Assembly: GCA_022575985.1 (NCBI GenBank)
Contig: JAKSXM010000272.1
Span: 24,424,501-24,488,500, forward strand
Direction: 5' to 3'
Source of the DNA: Anagrus nilaparvatae
Lineage: Eukaryota; Arthropoda; Insecta; Hymenoptera; Mymaridae
Length of the DNA stretch: 64,000 nucleotides
In this document: positions 51,964-64,000 of the stretch, one piece after another
How positions within the stretch are numbered: position 1 is the first letter of the stretch
How the letters are laid out: the number at the start of each line of letters is the position of its first letter
Position numbers and translations under genes: made by a program
The notes under the pieces: generated by a model
Seen by the model: only the letters and a program-made list of their open reading frames with translations
The model's database searches: none
What the model was told of the DNA's origin: nothing

Positions 51964-54273
51964 TCTCTAAATCGTAAAGTGTAAATTCACCTAAAAATTT
52001 ACACCTTAACACCTTATACGTAGTAAATTTTAAATATACACTCTATAAGGAGTAAATTTTTACGTTTACACCCTTCGCGTATAGTGTAGTTTTAAAGGCT
52101 ATTGCCGGATAAATATAGTGATTTGGCCCCCCTCTCCAATCTCAAAAAAATTATTTGCATCCGAAAAATATTATAAAAACTAACCGATCGCCGTTGGAAT
52201 TAGCTTCCTAGCCCATATTAGGCGCCCTTAAACCTTAAAAAACCTTAAAAATCGTGTTTTTTGCGTTTTTTTTTGTTTCTCCGCACTGTGTTGAGCTATT
52301 AATCTGAAAGTTGCGTAGAAAAAAAGGGCACAGAGTGTATTTTCAATCTTCATTGGTTTTAGACCTTTAAGACCATTTTAAGACCCCGAAAATTTATTTT
52401 TAATTTTCGAAAAATTGGTTTTTTGAGCATAAAAAAAAATAACCAGCGTTAAATTTCTTCAAACTCTCCTTAAAAGTTGAAAAAAAGTATATTTTACTGA
52501 TATCAGTCTTGTCCTAGAGGGGGAGCTCATCTCCACACCTTCAAAACTCAAAAAACGCGTTTTTTTGCCTCTACACGATTAAAATGCAATAGAATTGAAA
52601 AAATTCGTTTTGGAACCTCCCTAAATCTTTTTGAGTATCTATTTATACGTTTTAACTAAAATATATTTCATTAATTATTGTTTTTAGACCCTTATGACCA
52701 CTCAAGACCACCTTAAGAGCCCAAAAATTGATTTTAAATTTTCGAAAAATCAGTTTTTTTGAAATTAAAATATTATACCTGCCTTTAATTCTTTCAAATT
52801 GGACTAAAAAGGCAAAGAAAATTATTTTTTAACGATATCAGTCCTGTCCTGGAGGGGGAGGTCATCCCCACCCCTTGAAAACTCAAAAAACGCCTTTCTT
52901 TGCCCCTACACGATTAACCCATTAATTCCTAAGAAGAAACTGCATTTGACAGAGCTGTAAAACCTATTCCATTTAGAGCATTTGACTCAAATTAGTAAAA
53001 TAAAACACAAAAAAAAATTCAAAATGGCGGACTAATATGGTGGTCAGAAAAAATTAAATTTTGATAATTTTTGATAAAAATTTGTGTGAATGGTATTTTT
53101 TGGGTGCTAATTACGAATATATAGTTATTTATCAAAAATTTTTAAATGGCGGAACCAATATGGTCGTTGAAATACTCGATATTTCGAGATTTTTGACGAT
53201 TTTGAGCCTGAGCAGAAACTGTAAGTTATATAACCATAAAACCGGTTTCATTTGGGTTTGGTTTGGGTTTATAAATAAATTCACACGTGATTAAAATAAT
53301 AAAATAATTATTAAAACGCACTTATTGAATGTATTATATACAAATAATTAAATGTTAGATTAGTGGACTGTATAAATATAGTTATTGATCGCTGGCGTTA
53401 AAGAAAAATGAATTGATTTGAATTAATTAAATTAAATTTAAGCACTGTTTTTAGTTCTATGATAACTTTATGTTCAATACGCTGGGCGGTGCATGACTAA
53501 AATTGTCTTACGAGCGCGACCGCCGACGCGACCACAGAATGAGAGCATGAATCGGTTTTATAGAACCGGTGAAAGTTTAACGTGAGAGAAGGGGCCCCAA
53601 AACGGGGGCCCGATAAATCAAATAATTACAATATCACGTAAAACATTATTTACCGCGAATATTCAACATGAAAAAATAGAAAAGCTTAATTTTTATTACT
53701 TTTTATAAAAACGGCAACTTACCTCTGAATTATAATAATTTATCTAATTAAATTAACAAAAATACATAAACAATACTATTGAAAAATTTATATTAAGCAT
53801 TTCATTTAGGTAAGCAATACAGAAAAAATATTAAGCTACGAGACCACGACTCCTTTTTCAACATTACTTTTGACAATAAGGCGCGAGAATAAAATCACAT
53901 GATATGTTTACGCTTTTTCGTTAACCCATTTTATGCAGTGTTACTAAACATTCAAGACGTTTTAAATAAACAATAATAAAAATTAAAAATAAATAAATTT
54001 GGCTTTAAAAATAATATTTAAATGTTGAATTCACCTAAGAATACTGAAGTCAGTATCTCGCATTTTAAAATTTTGGGGTTAGTTTTTAAAAAACATCGAC
54101 TAGAGTGTAAATTTTAAATTTACACCTTATAAGTAGTAAATTTAAAACTACACTATACGCGAAGGGTGTAAACGTAAAAATTTACTCCTTATAGAGTGTA
54201 TATTTAAAATTTACTACTTATAAGGTGTTAAGGTGTAAATTTTTAGGTGAATTTACACTTTACGATTTAGAGA
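51964..54273. mobile_element. 2,310-bp TIR element with 4-bp GAAC duplication
   Basis: The ends TCTCTAAATCGTAAAGTGTA (left) and inverse (right) continue as an inverted repeat of roughly 130 bp with GTGTAAATTTTTAGGTGAA-type blocks. GAAC lies on both sides (51960-51963, 54274-54277). Inside, a segment of about 330 bp is duplicated in tandem (about 52360-52600 and 52690-52920, core CAGTCYTGTCCTRGAGGGGG). A GC-rich piece with CGCGACCGCCGACGCGACC lies near 53515. No transposase frame; the short frame at 53061-53294 is unremarkable. Superfamily undecided. Confidence 0.75.
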
Positions 54274-54724
54274 GAACAGAGCTCAAAAACTATTTTCAAC
54301 CATAGGAAATAGCTGAAACTTCTTACTGAGAGTCATTTCGGCTGTCAGTTTCTGGAAAAACATCGAGGAAACCTGAATAAAACTAAAATTCTAAAGGAAA
54401 TTTTTTTTTAATGTGGATTTTTAATTATTATATTTTATAATTATTTGTTTTTTAAGTTTTTCAAAACTAAAAAGGTTAAATACCCAGAAATAGAAATTTT
54501 AAAATAGAATTAAAATTTTCTTTTAGAAAAACAGTAATTTTAAGTGCAATAAAAAAGAAAAGAATTTCCCAGTGTTTGAAAAATCCACTTTAAAAAAAAA
54601 AATTTTCTTTAGAATTTTAATTTTATTTTTCTCGATGTTTTTCCAAAAACTGACAGTTGAAATGACTCGCAGTAAGAAGTTTCAGCTATTTCTTATAATT
54701 GAAAATAGTTTTTGAGCTCTGTTC
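54274..54724. mobile_element. palindromic MITE of about 450 bp
   Basis: 54274-54419 is the imperfect inverse of 54585-54724, with ends GAACAGAGCTCAAAAACTAT and inverse. The centre (54420-54584) is A/T-rich. Its left end coincides with the GAAC duplication of the preceding element, and its right end borders the retrotransposon duplication, so three insertions are stacked. Confidence 0.75.
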
Positions 54725-54913
54725 ATGCTTTTATATATTTTTTTTTTTTATATGAAGCTTCGAGCCTTCTTTGAGGCTATGCAGCTACGTTTGATTTACC
54801 TTATTTTAACATATTAGAGAGTGACTTAGAACATTATATCTTACAGATTAAACAAATCTTCTTTTTTTACTAACTAGACAAAAATTAATTATCATAAAGT
54901 AATTATAATTGAC

Positions 54914-57900
54914 TTAAATTTTAATTTGACAGTTGTTGAAAAATTCATTCACATAACTCATCATTTTTATGTTAGGTTTAGATAAGAATTCTGTGATATC
55001 TACAGGAAGTTGATATCCACAATGAATTAGTTTAGAAACAAGAGATTTTCTTTCTTGGTCGAAGCGTGGGCATTGCCAGATTACATGGTTCAGGTTTTCC
55101 ACTGGATAACCAAATGAACATGAAGAATCAGGGACTACTTTAATTTTATGCAACGATTCATTTAAGTTGTAGTGCCCTGATCGACACCTGTTGATGGTTG
55201 TAATTAAATCACGATTCAGATTTTTATTATAAAACCATGGCTTACTAAAGGAATTATGAAAGTACTCAAAATAACTGACACCCTTAATCAATCCTAACTC
55301 TTCTATGGACATTTTTGAGGCTAACTTTTCTCTTTGGACTATATGGTTTCTTAGGTCGGTATGTGGAATATGCTTTATAGTGGGATCTATTAAAGTGGCC
55401 GATTTTGCTAGCTTGTCAACATTTTCATTTCCAGTTAACCCCTGGTGTGAAGGAACCCACAGCAATTTTATATAAGTATCGCTAATTTATGAACTTTCTT
55501 TCTAATTTCAAAAATGAGTGGATTAGTTTGAGCGTTAAAGCTTGGGTGATTAAGACTTTCAATTGCGCTAAGGGAATCTGATATAATAACTATATTTTTA
55601 TCCTTGTTATCCAAGGCAATATTTAAAGCTTCGTTGATTGCAGCACACTCTGCTGTAAATATCGATGCACGTTTGTTTATGCTCGGCATAGCTTGCTTAT
55701 CTACTTTCTCACAAAAGCAGGCTGCACCTACTGATATTACATCAGTGCTCTTGCTACCATCGGTATAAATATGTAACGAGTTGCTTTCGTTATTTAAATA
55801 ATCATTTAGTAATAGGTTAGGATCATTAGTATTTTGTAATAGTCTGCCAAAAAGTACGTCAGTATTCACCGGATTTTAAAGCAAGTAGTAGTCAAAGTTA
55901 TATATGGGTATATTATCAAAGGCTAAGATTTCAGATTTATATTTCATTGCTTCGTTGATGCATTCATTAATAAACAAACCCCTTTTGCGTTTATCCTGCT
56001 TAATTACTGTGCTTAAATTCTTGATGGTTTTATAAACCAAACTATTTTTATTAGAAAGAATTTTGGAAAAGTAGGTAGTCCTTAAATATTTGGCTCGGTT
56101 TTCAAGACTTTCGACTTTAGATTCAGACAAAATAATATTTGTTGGGGTACTAGTTCGGTAGCCTAATGCCAATCGAAGCGCTGAGTATTGAATTCTTTCA
56201 AGTTTTGACTTGTTTTTACCATTGGAATATGGAAAATATAAAAAGCTAGAATAATCTATAATGGACCTAACATAGGATTTATAAAATAATATTAACGTTT
56301 GAGGGTCAGCTCCCCACCGTATACCCCTGGAAAATTTTAAGATATTTAATGCCCTGTTAGCATTTGCCTGTACTGTTAGTATGTGTGACGTAAAGTTGAG
56401 GCGAGTATCAAAATAAATGCCTAAGAATCTCCCTGATTGGGATGCTTTAATTTCTAATCCATTTAGTTTAATTTTTACATTATTGATATCAAATTTATTT
56501 TTTCTATTAAAGCACATAAATACCGTTTTAGTAGGCGAGATTTCAAGAGAAAGTTTTTTTAAATTATTATTAAGTATGTCAATGGCATGTTCAAATTCTT
56601 TTAAAACCATTGGAGTTATATTACTAGATCTTTTATAGATTGCTATATCATCAGCAAATTGAAGTAATTTAAAACCAGGTGGTAGGTTAACAACTATTTT
56701 GTAAACATAAATTAAGTAAAGAAGTGGGCTCAAAACTCCACCTTGAGGGACTCCTTTATAGGCAAGAAAAGGAGTGGTAATTGTATCTTTAGTAAATATA
56801 GACCTTTTGTAAGTGAAAAATTTGATAAAATTAATTAATTTATAAGAGCACCCAATTTTTGATAATTTTTTTAATAATATATCAATAATGACATTATTAA
56901 AAGCACCAGTGACATCGAGGAATGCTGCTAGAACAAGATCTTTATTACGGAAAGCATTATCTATTTCGAGGGTTAAAACTGTTAAATTATCTGCACACGA
57001 TTTTCCTTTTCGAAAGCCTGCTTGAGATATCAGTAATATTTTTTGTGTTTCTAACCACCAACGCAGGCGGTTAGATAGCATTAGCTCAAAAAGTTTAGAG
57101 CAACAAGATGTAAGCGCTAAGGATCTGACACCACCATTAGGTTTAGGGGCAAAATGCACGAAAACGTCGTTCCATTCTTCAGGATAAGACTCAAAGGCAT
57201 ACATGTCATTAAAAATGTTAAGAAGTATGATTTTATATTTGTGTGGGATGTTGTGTAGCACTTCGTAGTTAATGCCATCTATGCCAGGGGCTGATTTATC
57301 GCCTCTGGAATTTAAAGCTATTAAAAATTCATTGATAGTGAAGGGCCGATCAAAAAAGTCAACGTTATCGTTACTACATACTGGTATGTCGTTTGGATCC
57401 ACAGGAACCCATGGGGGACATAACGAATCAAGCATATTTTGGCAGTCTTGTTTATTTTGAAGATAGGAGTCTTTGTTTGTGTCATCGATTTTAAACCACT
57501 TATTTTTGAAAATTCTAGCAACCCTTAACGTGTGTTTAAAGTTGGATTTTGCATTTAAAGTACCAGCAAAGTTATGGAAAGCTGTCTTTTTTTTGTATTT
57601 AAATAACTTCATAGCAATAGATACTTGTTTCTTATAACATAAATAATCTGAAAAATCTTTAGTATGTTCCCATCTTTTGAAAAATGCAATTCACAAACGA
57701 CGAGCCTTATCACAATCACTATCCCACCATGGGACAGGATTACGATGAATAGTATTTTTTACATTAGTAGGGTTCGGAGTAGATTTTTTAACCGATACAC
57801 GTAATTCTGTGATAAAATATGTATATTTTGCATTTGGTAATTTATTTGTAAACTCACTCGTAAAAAAGTTGGGGTATTTATCATCAAGTAGTTTATTTGC

Positions 57901-58680
57901 TTTACCCCAATCCGTTCTGATCGATTGCACTTTAAACCTGATTTTGCGGTAAATGAATTTTTTGGTATTTAATTCCAATAATAACGGGTAGTGGTCAGGT
58001 CCATGAGTATCTTTATCTACCAGGTAATTAATATTTTGGGACAGATCAAGAGAGGTTAGCAACAAAACTATATTGGATTTTTTTGCACTGTGTGAATCTA
58101 TATGAGTCTTGGTGTCCGTATTTAGAATCATAATATTGTCGATACTATTAAGGCTGTTTAAAAGTCTAGAACCACTAATGTCGTTATGATCACAATTCCA
58201 TGTTTTATTATGTGAATTAAAGTCACCTATAATAATAACATTATTCAAGGAATTAAGATTATTAATTAAGGTGTCCCAGTTATCTTGAGTGAGGTATACG
58301 TCGGGAGGTTTGTACGCAGCGACAACTGTCACTTGATTATCGAAATTAGTTAATTTAATGCTAAATAATTCAAGTTCATTATGAGGAGTCTGTAAATTAA
58401 TATTAGAATGATATGCAATGTTCTTACGAATAATAAATGCAATGCCTCCACCTCGACCATTTGGTCTATCTCGTCTCACGATATTGAAGCCTGTAAATAC
58501 AAAATCATTATGTGAAATTAAATAATTCAACCAACTTTCAACTAGTACTAATATGTCTATGTCTTGTAACATTTTAAAAATTTCATTTTTTTTACGATAA
58601 GCACTTCTACAGTTCCAAAAAGTTATTCTTAATTTAGAGTCTATACTTTGCTGTTGATTATTTGTAACTTCGTTATCCAT
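54914..58680 (-). pseudogene. retrotransposon ORF2 (EN-RT-RNase H), with stops and a shift
   Basis: Endonuclease, 58680-57694: FWNCRS, LVESWL, GDFNSHNKTW and DHYP are present, but SNIVLLLTS has Val where the family has Asp. A TGA follows at 57693-57691, in frame. Reverse transcriptase, 57612-55879: FLDVTGAFNNV, GVPQGGVLSPLLYLIYV and FADDIAIY are complete. TAA at 55878-55876, in frame, separates RNase H (YTDGSK, TAECAAINEAL, IISDSLSA), which is itself broken by a shift near 55480 before LLWVPSHQGLTGN. The end carries a zinc-like CSFGYPVENLNHVIWQC. Confidence 0.88.
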
Positions 58681-59836
58681 TAAATTTAGTATTACTTGTT
58701 GTTTCATCATCGGTGCTACTATCAGTGGATTGAGCTCCAGAACTAATGAACTGTTTCTTAATTTTAGTAAGTCTACTTTTAAGACGTCGATCAGTTAGTC
58801 CATCATATAATGCATCAATCATTAACATTAAACAGTTTGTGTCTTGTGTATAAAGGCTTAAAGCATCTGGTACTTGTTTATAGCTTAATTTTAAGGTATG
58901 TACTATAAACTGCTTGAAGTCGTTTATACATAAAGAAAAAGATTTTAAAGTATTTTGCTCTAAGCAACTACTTGCGCCATCAATTTGCTCTGCTACGAGT
59001 TCGGGTGTAATCGGAGAAAGTATTTATTTTTTTTCGTAGCAGTTTTTCTATTATTATTATTATTACTACTTGACTTTGACTCCCGCATCGACACAGCTGA
59101 TGTTTTATTAAAAACAGATGGCTCTCTAGTGACATTGCCTTCAGTTATAATATTATCAATGACTTTGTTAACGACCTTGGATGGAGGGGAGGTGGCGTCT
59201 ATAACAGGTTCTAAGACATTATCATCTGTTAATGTTCTATGATTCACAAGCCCGGTAATTTCTTTCTCTATCTCTATTTCTAGTTCTTCTTTACAATGCT
59301 GCGCCGTGTGGCCTTCTTTTTTACACCGGAAGCAAGATATTTTTTTTGAAGAAAAATATAAGTTGAAAGTTAACCCCTCATATTTAACTTGTTTACAAGG
59401 AGGAATTTTATCAACATCATCAGGGTGGACAGAAATTTGTCTTCTAAAGCTAAAAATATGTTTGAATGCTTCCTCGCCTCCACCCACTTTTACCATAGTA
59501 ATTGGAGAGTTTACGTTAATTCCATGCTCTTTAAATATCCCGTGTATGACCTTGTTTGGTAAAATTGGATTTACATTAGAGATAACAATTTTTACCTTAT
59601 TGTCAAACATTGGGCGTATGACAGTTTCTCTACCTTTGATTTCGACAGTGTTGTTGGTTTCATCTAATAGGATAATTGCGGTTTCTACACTGTCTACAAA
59701 CCACCCTACTCTGTGTTGAGGCATTTTAGAGATAAAGTGGATTTTTTCCGGTGCAACCTTTGTATGCAGAACGTCAAGATAATCTTGAATAGAGCAGTCT
59801 TCAAACGAGTCTACCTTGTTATGGATAATTATATCC
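58673..59836 (-). pseudogene. retrotransposon ORF1 (gag-like), truncated and frame-broken
   Basis: The open frame formally begins at 59901, but its first 22 codons are flanking repeat; the element begins at 59836, so the true N-terminus is lost. It has an RNA-binding gag-like core and one CCHC knuckle, CFRCKKEGHTAQHC. It stops at 58993; the rest of ORF1 (SSCLEQNTLKSFSLCINDF onward) continues in another frame to TAA at 58675-58673. So at least one frameshift is present near 58990-59030. The stop overlaps the ORF2 start as ATGGATAA. Confidence 0.8.
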
Positions 59837-59950
59837 CATGCTTTTATATAATGAAGCAAAAGTTGGTGGCTGAGAGCTTTAAAATCGATCCCAATTTTCA
59901 AAAATTCGCAGAGACGGCTAGAAACGATTTTACGACGTAAAATTTGGGGA

Positions 59951-61340
59951 GTGAGGACATTTTATATGTATAATCACCTGTGCAAAGTTACAGCCCAATC
60001 GGAAGACCCCATCTGGAGGTCAATTAATTAACGTATAATTAATTAGCTAGTCGTAAATGAATATTTCGAAAAATTTTGTAGAACTGAAAAATTTTTCTTT
60101 TGTCAGTAAAAAATCAGATTATTAGAAGCAATATTAAATAGTTTTTTAATTTGGACGAATGCGTCCAGCAAACTATTTTTCGTCTTGTGCTGTTGGATGC
60201 ATCTTGCAAGTAATATATGACATTCGCATTGATAAAATAAATTTTAGTTTGAGCAATTGGCAAAGATGACCAAAAATTTGTTTAATACTCAAAATCTTTA
60301 ATGAATGAGTTTTACTATTTTTTATTGAATATAATTTGCATATAGATTGTTCGCCAAATATGTAACGCATATTAGGTATGCCACAAAAATAGATAGACAA
60401 GCTGAATGTATTTGAAAGTAAGGATATTATTTTTTTCCAATATTTTGAACTATCAAATATTAAGAGCATTCAATTAACCTTGAAATTAACCTTCGACTTT
60501 CTAAAAATTAATAAACGCTTCAGTCTATAGTAACATGATATTAGAAGTGGGAAAGGTAGGTTAAAACAATTTTCTTTTATAAAAAAATAACAAATGAAAA
60601 TTAAGCTATTTTAAAAATCCCCACTTGCACCTTTATGATTATTATCTATAAGCTTTTAATCGTTAACAATCATCACAATTTTTGAGCGACTCATAAATAC
60701 ATTTTTTTCCTCGTGTGCGGCGATAACGTGTTTTCTTGCCACTATGGGGGGAGAAAAATACTATAAAACCCTTGACAGTAAAAAAAGAATGTCCCAAACC
60801 GCATGTGAATTAGTATTGCATTTAAAATAAAAGAAAAAATTATTGTAAAAAAAATATAGTAAATTACGACACATGGTGAGAAAAATAAAGAATACCCTAA
60901 ATAGCAGTTTACCATTATTATTCATTTATTCATTTTTAAAAAATTTTTTATTAAAATTAGCTATTTTATAAACAAGGGACAAAATATTTGCTTTTACCTC
61001 GAATGCAGTTTTAAAGCATACAAAAGTTGAACCTCATATTTTTCTCCTTGATTTAAAACATAGTTTTAAAAATAATGGAAAAAAAGTCGTTTTCTATAGA
61101 GTTTGTTAATCAGGATATGGTACCAGTTATCAATGATGATAGCAATGAAGAAGATTAAAGTATACGTTCCCAAAAAATTAATATTAATAATAGTTTTCAA
61201 AATTAATTTTTTAAATATTTTTTTACCGTTTTAGAAATATTCATGTTATTTCAAGAGTTACTTTGAAAGCTGCGTGAAATCTGAAGATGCTTTAAAAAGT
61301 AAATAAAAGTATATAGACACATATTTTTAAAAGATCCATA
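59951..61340. other. non-coding stretch with MITE copy 2
   Basis: The MITE of 6496-6589 recurs at 60543-60632. About 60720-60820 resembles part of 12200-12320. About 60975-61065 resembles the ACACGGGATAAAATAT hairpin of the hAT-like element. No gene is seen; the short minus frame 60173-60469 shows no domain. Confidence 0.5.
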
Positions 61341-61344
61341 TTAA

Positions 61345-61658
61345 CACGTTGGCTGCGTCATGGGCGTAATACGCCCATGTTTTTCAGGTCCTGTGTGCGT
61401 TTTGATTGTTCGTTATTTTTATTCCAATAAGAAAAAAATGTTTTTCTAGGAATTGGTTCAGTTATCTAGTTATATGTTTGGCTGAAAAAGAGCATAGGCG
61501 TACTCCGCTCATTATCAGCCCGAAAATACCTTTGATTTCCATAATTAATTTTTTTTTAAAGACGCTGAAAATTTTAATTCAGAAAAAAATCATGGGCGTA
61601 TTACGCCCATGACGCACCAGGATAGCAACAACGAAAAAATCAAAACGCAGCCAACGTG
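61345..61658. mobile_element. 314-bp piggyBac-like MITE flanked by TTAA
   Basis: TTAA on both sides (61341-61344, 61659-61662). Terminal inverted repeats CACGTTGGCTGCGT, and subterminal palindromes CATGGGCGTAATACGCCCAT at the left and near the right. No coding capacity; the open frame 61406-61612 is incidental. Confidence 0.8.
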
Positions 61659-62092
61659 TTAAATGTAAAATACAAAATAATTGATATATTATTTGTAAAA
61701 GCTTTAAACTTTATTTGATAAAAATATTCATAATTTAAAATTAATTTTATTGAATTTTCGTTTATTTTTTTGCAAAAAAAATAACCTCTTGCTATCTACA
61801 GTAAGCCGTATGAATAAGTTTTGTGAAATCAACTCTGGTTTTAGATTAAGAAGCTGTTACATACAATTAAAAACGGCTAAATGAAAATTTTTTTAGTTTT
61901 ATTTAATCATAATTGCATTAAAAGTTTTTTGAGTGGGTAGCTGTTGTAAAAAAAGGCCAAATTAAAAGAATTATCGAAAAAATACAATAGCCCTTGAGCC
62001 CGTAACACAAAAAAATGTTATGATCGGTTACCGCTTGTAAGGAGATGAATTAAGCTATTTTGTACCTATAGAACCTGAATTTAAAAATGCCG

Positions 62093-62555
62093 ACCAAATT
62101 ATTTGGTTACTAAGGGCTTTTCCAGCCTAATTAAATTGTATTAGAAAACCGATTTTTCGGGTAAATTTAATCTGGTCGGCATATGCCTAGATGTACTTTA
62201 AATTTTAAAAAAATCCATCGGAAAACAAACGCCGACCACGTAGCATGGATAGAAAATGCAGAAAAATCAAATACTTTTGCTAATTTTCCGAAGGGAAAAT
62301 AAGTCATTTATTTTTGGTCGGCTTTTTGCTTAGTCATTCATTAACTATTTAAATTCAACATTTTTAATTACGCCGTCCTTTTTTGAAAGTTTTACTAATC
62401 TTTATGCACATGCACTTTTGTAAAATGCATTCATGAGAAATGAAGTCATTTTTTACCGCTTTAAAATTATAATGTAGTTTTTTTTTACAAAGTACATAGA
62501 AAATTTAATAATGCCGACCAAATTATTTGGTTACTAAGGGCTTTTCCAGCCTTTA
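62093..62555. repeat. 40-bp direct repeat pair
   Basis: GCCGACCAAATTATTTGGTT plus ACTAAGGGCTTTTCCAGCCT occurs at about 62090-62129 and 62513-62552. Between them is GCCGACC / GGTCGGC-rich sequence in both orientations. It may be the edges of a small unknown repeat. Confidence 0.6.
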
Positions 62556-62559
62556 TACA

Positions 62560-63300
62560 AATCTAAAGAGCTTATATCTTAGAAATCGCCTAAATCATAA
62601 GAAATACGATTTTTAACTTTGGTTTTTTTCGATTTCTGAGCTTGCTAGCAAGTATTTTTGTATTTTTTTGGTGGTAAAAGATGGGTTTCAGTTAGCCAAA
62701 CAACATATAAAAAATTTTTTCTTATGATATCCTTCAATCGCGAGTAATTAATTTTTTTCGCTTTTAGCTAATACCTATTTTTTCGATATAACAAACCTTC
62801 TAATACTTAAAAATAAAATTTTTTTTTTGTAAATTTTAGTCTTAAACGAAAAATTTGAGATCATTTAGACGTAATTATCACTTGCAGAAACTGAGTAATT
62901 AATTTTTAAAATAAAAAATTATTTGTTTAATTTTTACGGTATTTTTGAGCCACCCTGACCCACCAAGGGGTGCTAAAAATAAACTAGGTATGGTCAGCTT
63001 ATTGTATTGATATATATAATCAATTTTCCAAGAAAAAACTAAGATTTAGGCCGGGGCCGATTTTACATAAATATCCCGGAATGCTCTTAATATGTATATA
63101 GAAAGCATTAAGATATAAATATAAAAAATCTATATAATTTTGATCTAATCAAAAATAAAATAGGACATCTTGTAAGTAAACATAAGATGCTGACGAATAG
63201 AAAAAAGTCGAGGGGTTGACAACTCAGAAGTTCACCGCACTTCTAAGACTTCTATGCACTTCTACCGAAATCTTTAAAAATTAAAAAAAAAAGTTTTTAA
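62560..63300. other. non-coding stretch
   Basis: AT-rich; no gene, RNA or well-defined repeat recognised. Confidence 0.5.
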
Positions 63301-63308
63301 ATATACAT

Positions 63309-63900
63309 CTGGGGGTTTTCGGGTGTGCTGAGTCCGAATCTGGAAACCAAATTCCAAAATTCGAAATGGCGGCCTCACAATTGGCCAATTTTGAAAAAAA
63401 AAACACCAAATTTTAAAATTAAAAAAAAAAGTTTTTAAATGTATATCTGTGGGTTTTTGGGTGCACTGAGTCCGAATCTGGCAACCAAATTTCCAAATTC
63501 AAAATGGCGGCCTTGAAATTGGCTAATTTTGAAAAAAATAACCAAATTTTAAATTAAAAAACAAAGATTTTAAATGTATATCTGGGGGTTTTTGGGTGCG
63601 CTGAGTCCGAATCTGGCAACCAAATTTCCAAATTCAAAATGGCGGCCTCGTAATTGGCTAATTTTGAAAAAAAAAACAAAATTTTAAATTAAAAAAAAAA
63701 TATTTTAAATGTATATCTTGGGGTTTTTGGGTGCGCTGAGTCCGAATCTGACAACAAAATTTCCGAATATGAAATGGCGGCCTCACAATCGGCTAATTTT
63801 GAAAAAAATAACCAAATTATAAAATAAAAAACATTGATTTTAAATGTATATCTGGGGGGTTATGGGTGCACTGAGTCCGAATCTGACAAGCAAATTTCCA
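63309..63900. repeat. tandem array of about 135-bp units, about 4.5 copies
   Basis: Units start near 63309, 63447, 63581, 63716 and 63851 with TCTGGGGGTTTTTGGGTG, then CTGAGTCCGAATCTGGCAAC, AAAATGGCGGCCTC and an A-rich end. The array may continue beyond the fifth unit in diverged form. Confidence 0.85.
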
Positions 63901-64000
63901 AAAATTAAACAAGACATTAAAGAAAATATAAATAAGTATTTATAGAGAAATGGCCGCCATTCCCTGGTCATAACTGTCGATTGTCCATCCGGGTTAATTC

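Larger units (their letters stand above)
54724..59850 (-). mobile_element. 5'-truncated, inactivated non-LTR retrotransposon with RNase H
   Basis: The element is 54738-59836 on the minus strand. CATGCTTTTATATA flanks it exactly (54724-54737 and 59837-59850), a 14-bp target duplication; the 3' end is a run of 12 A (54749-54738). Contents: ORF1 with a CCHC knuckle, then ORF2 with APE endonuclease, reverse transcriptase, RNase H and a terminal Cys/His motif. An RNase H domain in ORF2 points to the I/LOA/R1-like groups. The target was an older repeat seen uninterrupted at 51205-51290. Several stops and shifts make it dead. Confidence 0.92.

Noticed and set aside
59306..59719. 137-codon plus-strand frame
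   Set aside because: Antisense of retrotransposon ORF1.

Overview
The window looks like nuclear DNA of an insect, most likely a parasitoid (braconid-type) wasp. It is strongly AT-rich, has spliced genes with short GT-AG introns, contains an insect 7tm_6 odorant-receptor gene family, and is full of transposons. The species is an inference; only the receptor family, the intron structure and the repeat types are seen.

Left part (1-27363). This is a tandemly duplicated odorant-receptor (OR) locus torn apart by repeats. One copy (exons between 6697 and 14537) still reads as an intact five-exon, 384-residue receptor, although its last intron has been swollen to about 5.6 kb. Three relics flank it: the last two exons at 4451-4870, a lone last exon at 23681-23737 and an exon-2 scrap near 25.7 kb. 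Insertions include a foldback element with 8-bp target duplication (10686-12076), a Helitron/Helentron-like insertion (about 15316-21410) carrying a 138-bp minisatellite, a TTAA-flanked piggyBac-type foldback (19353-20345) and a hAT-like element (21894-23217).

Centre (27370-49020). This is a complete Polinton/Maverick of 21,651 bp with a perfect 6-bp target-site duplication (ATTTGA) and 215-bp terminal inverted repeats identical between the two ends. It carries a spliced protein-primed DNA polymerase B, integrase with chromodomain, FtsK/HerA packaging ATPase fused to a DUF8207-like domain, adenain-like protease, double-jelly-roll major capsid, penton-like minor capsid, a spliced phospholipase A2 protein, a fibre-like protein and several unknown genes. 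All recognised core frames are open, so it may be a young, possibly virion-forming element. The polymerase gene and a small left-side gene share one promoter layout (CCAAT-type box, GCGCTG, TATA, TCATTC). Two capsid genes and one orphan gene share another (TATA, about 31 bp, TYAGTC). That suggests early and late classes, as in a virus. The right subterminal region also holds a tRNA-like gene and a perfect 22-bp hairpin.

Right part (49027-64000). No host gene is seen. The region holds nested repeats: a 2,310-bp TIR element with GAAC duplication (51964-54273), a palindromic MITE (54274-54724), a 5'-truncated and mutated RNase H-bearing non-LTR retrotransposon (54738-59836, 14-bp duplication), a piggyBac-like MITE (61345-61658), and a tandem array of about 135 bp (63309-63900).
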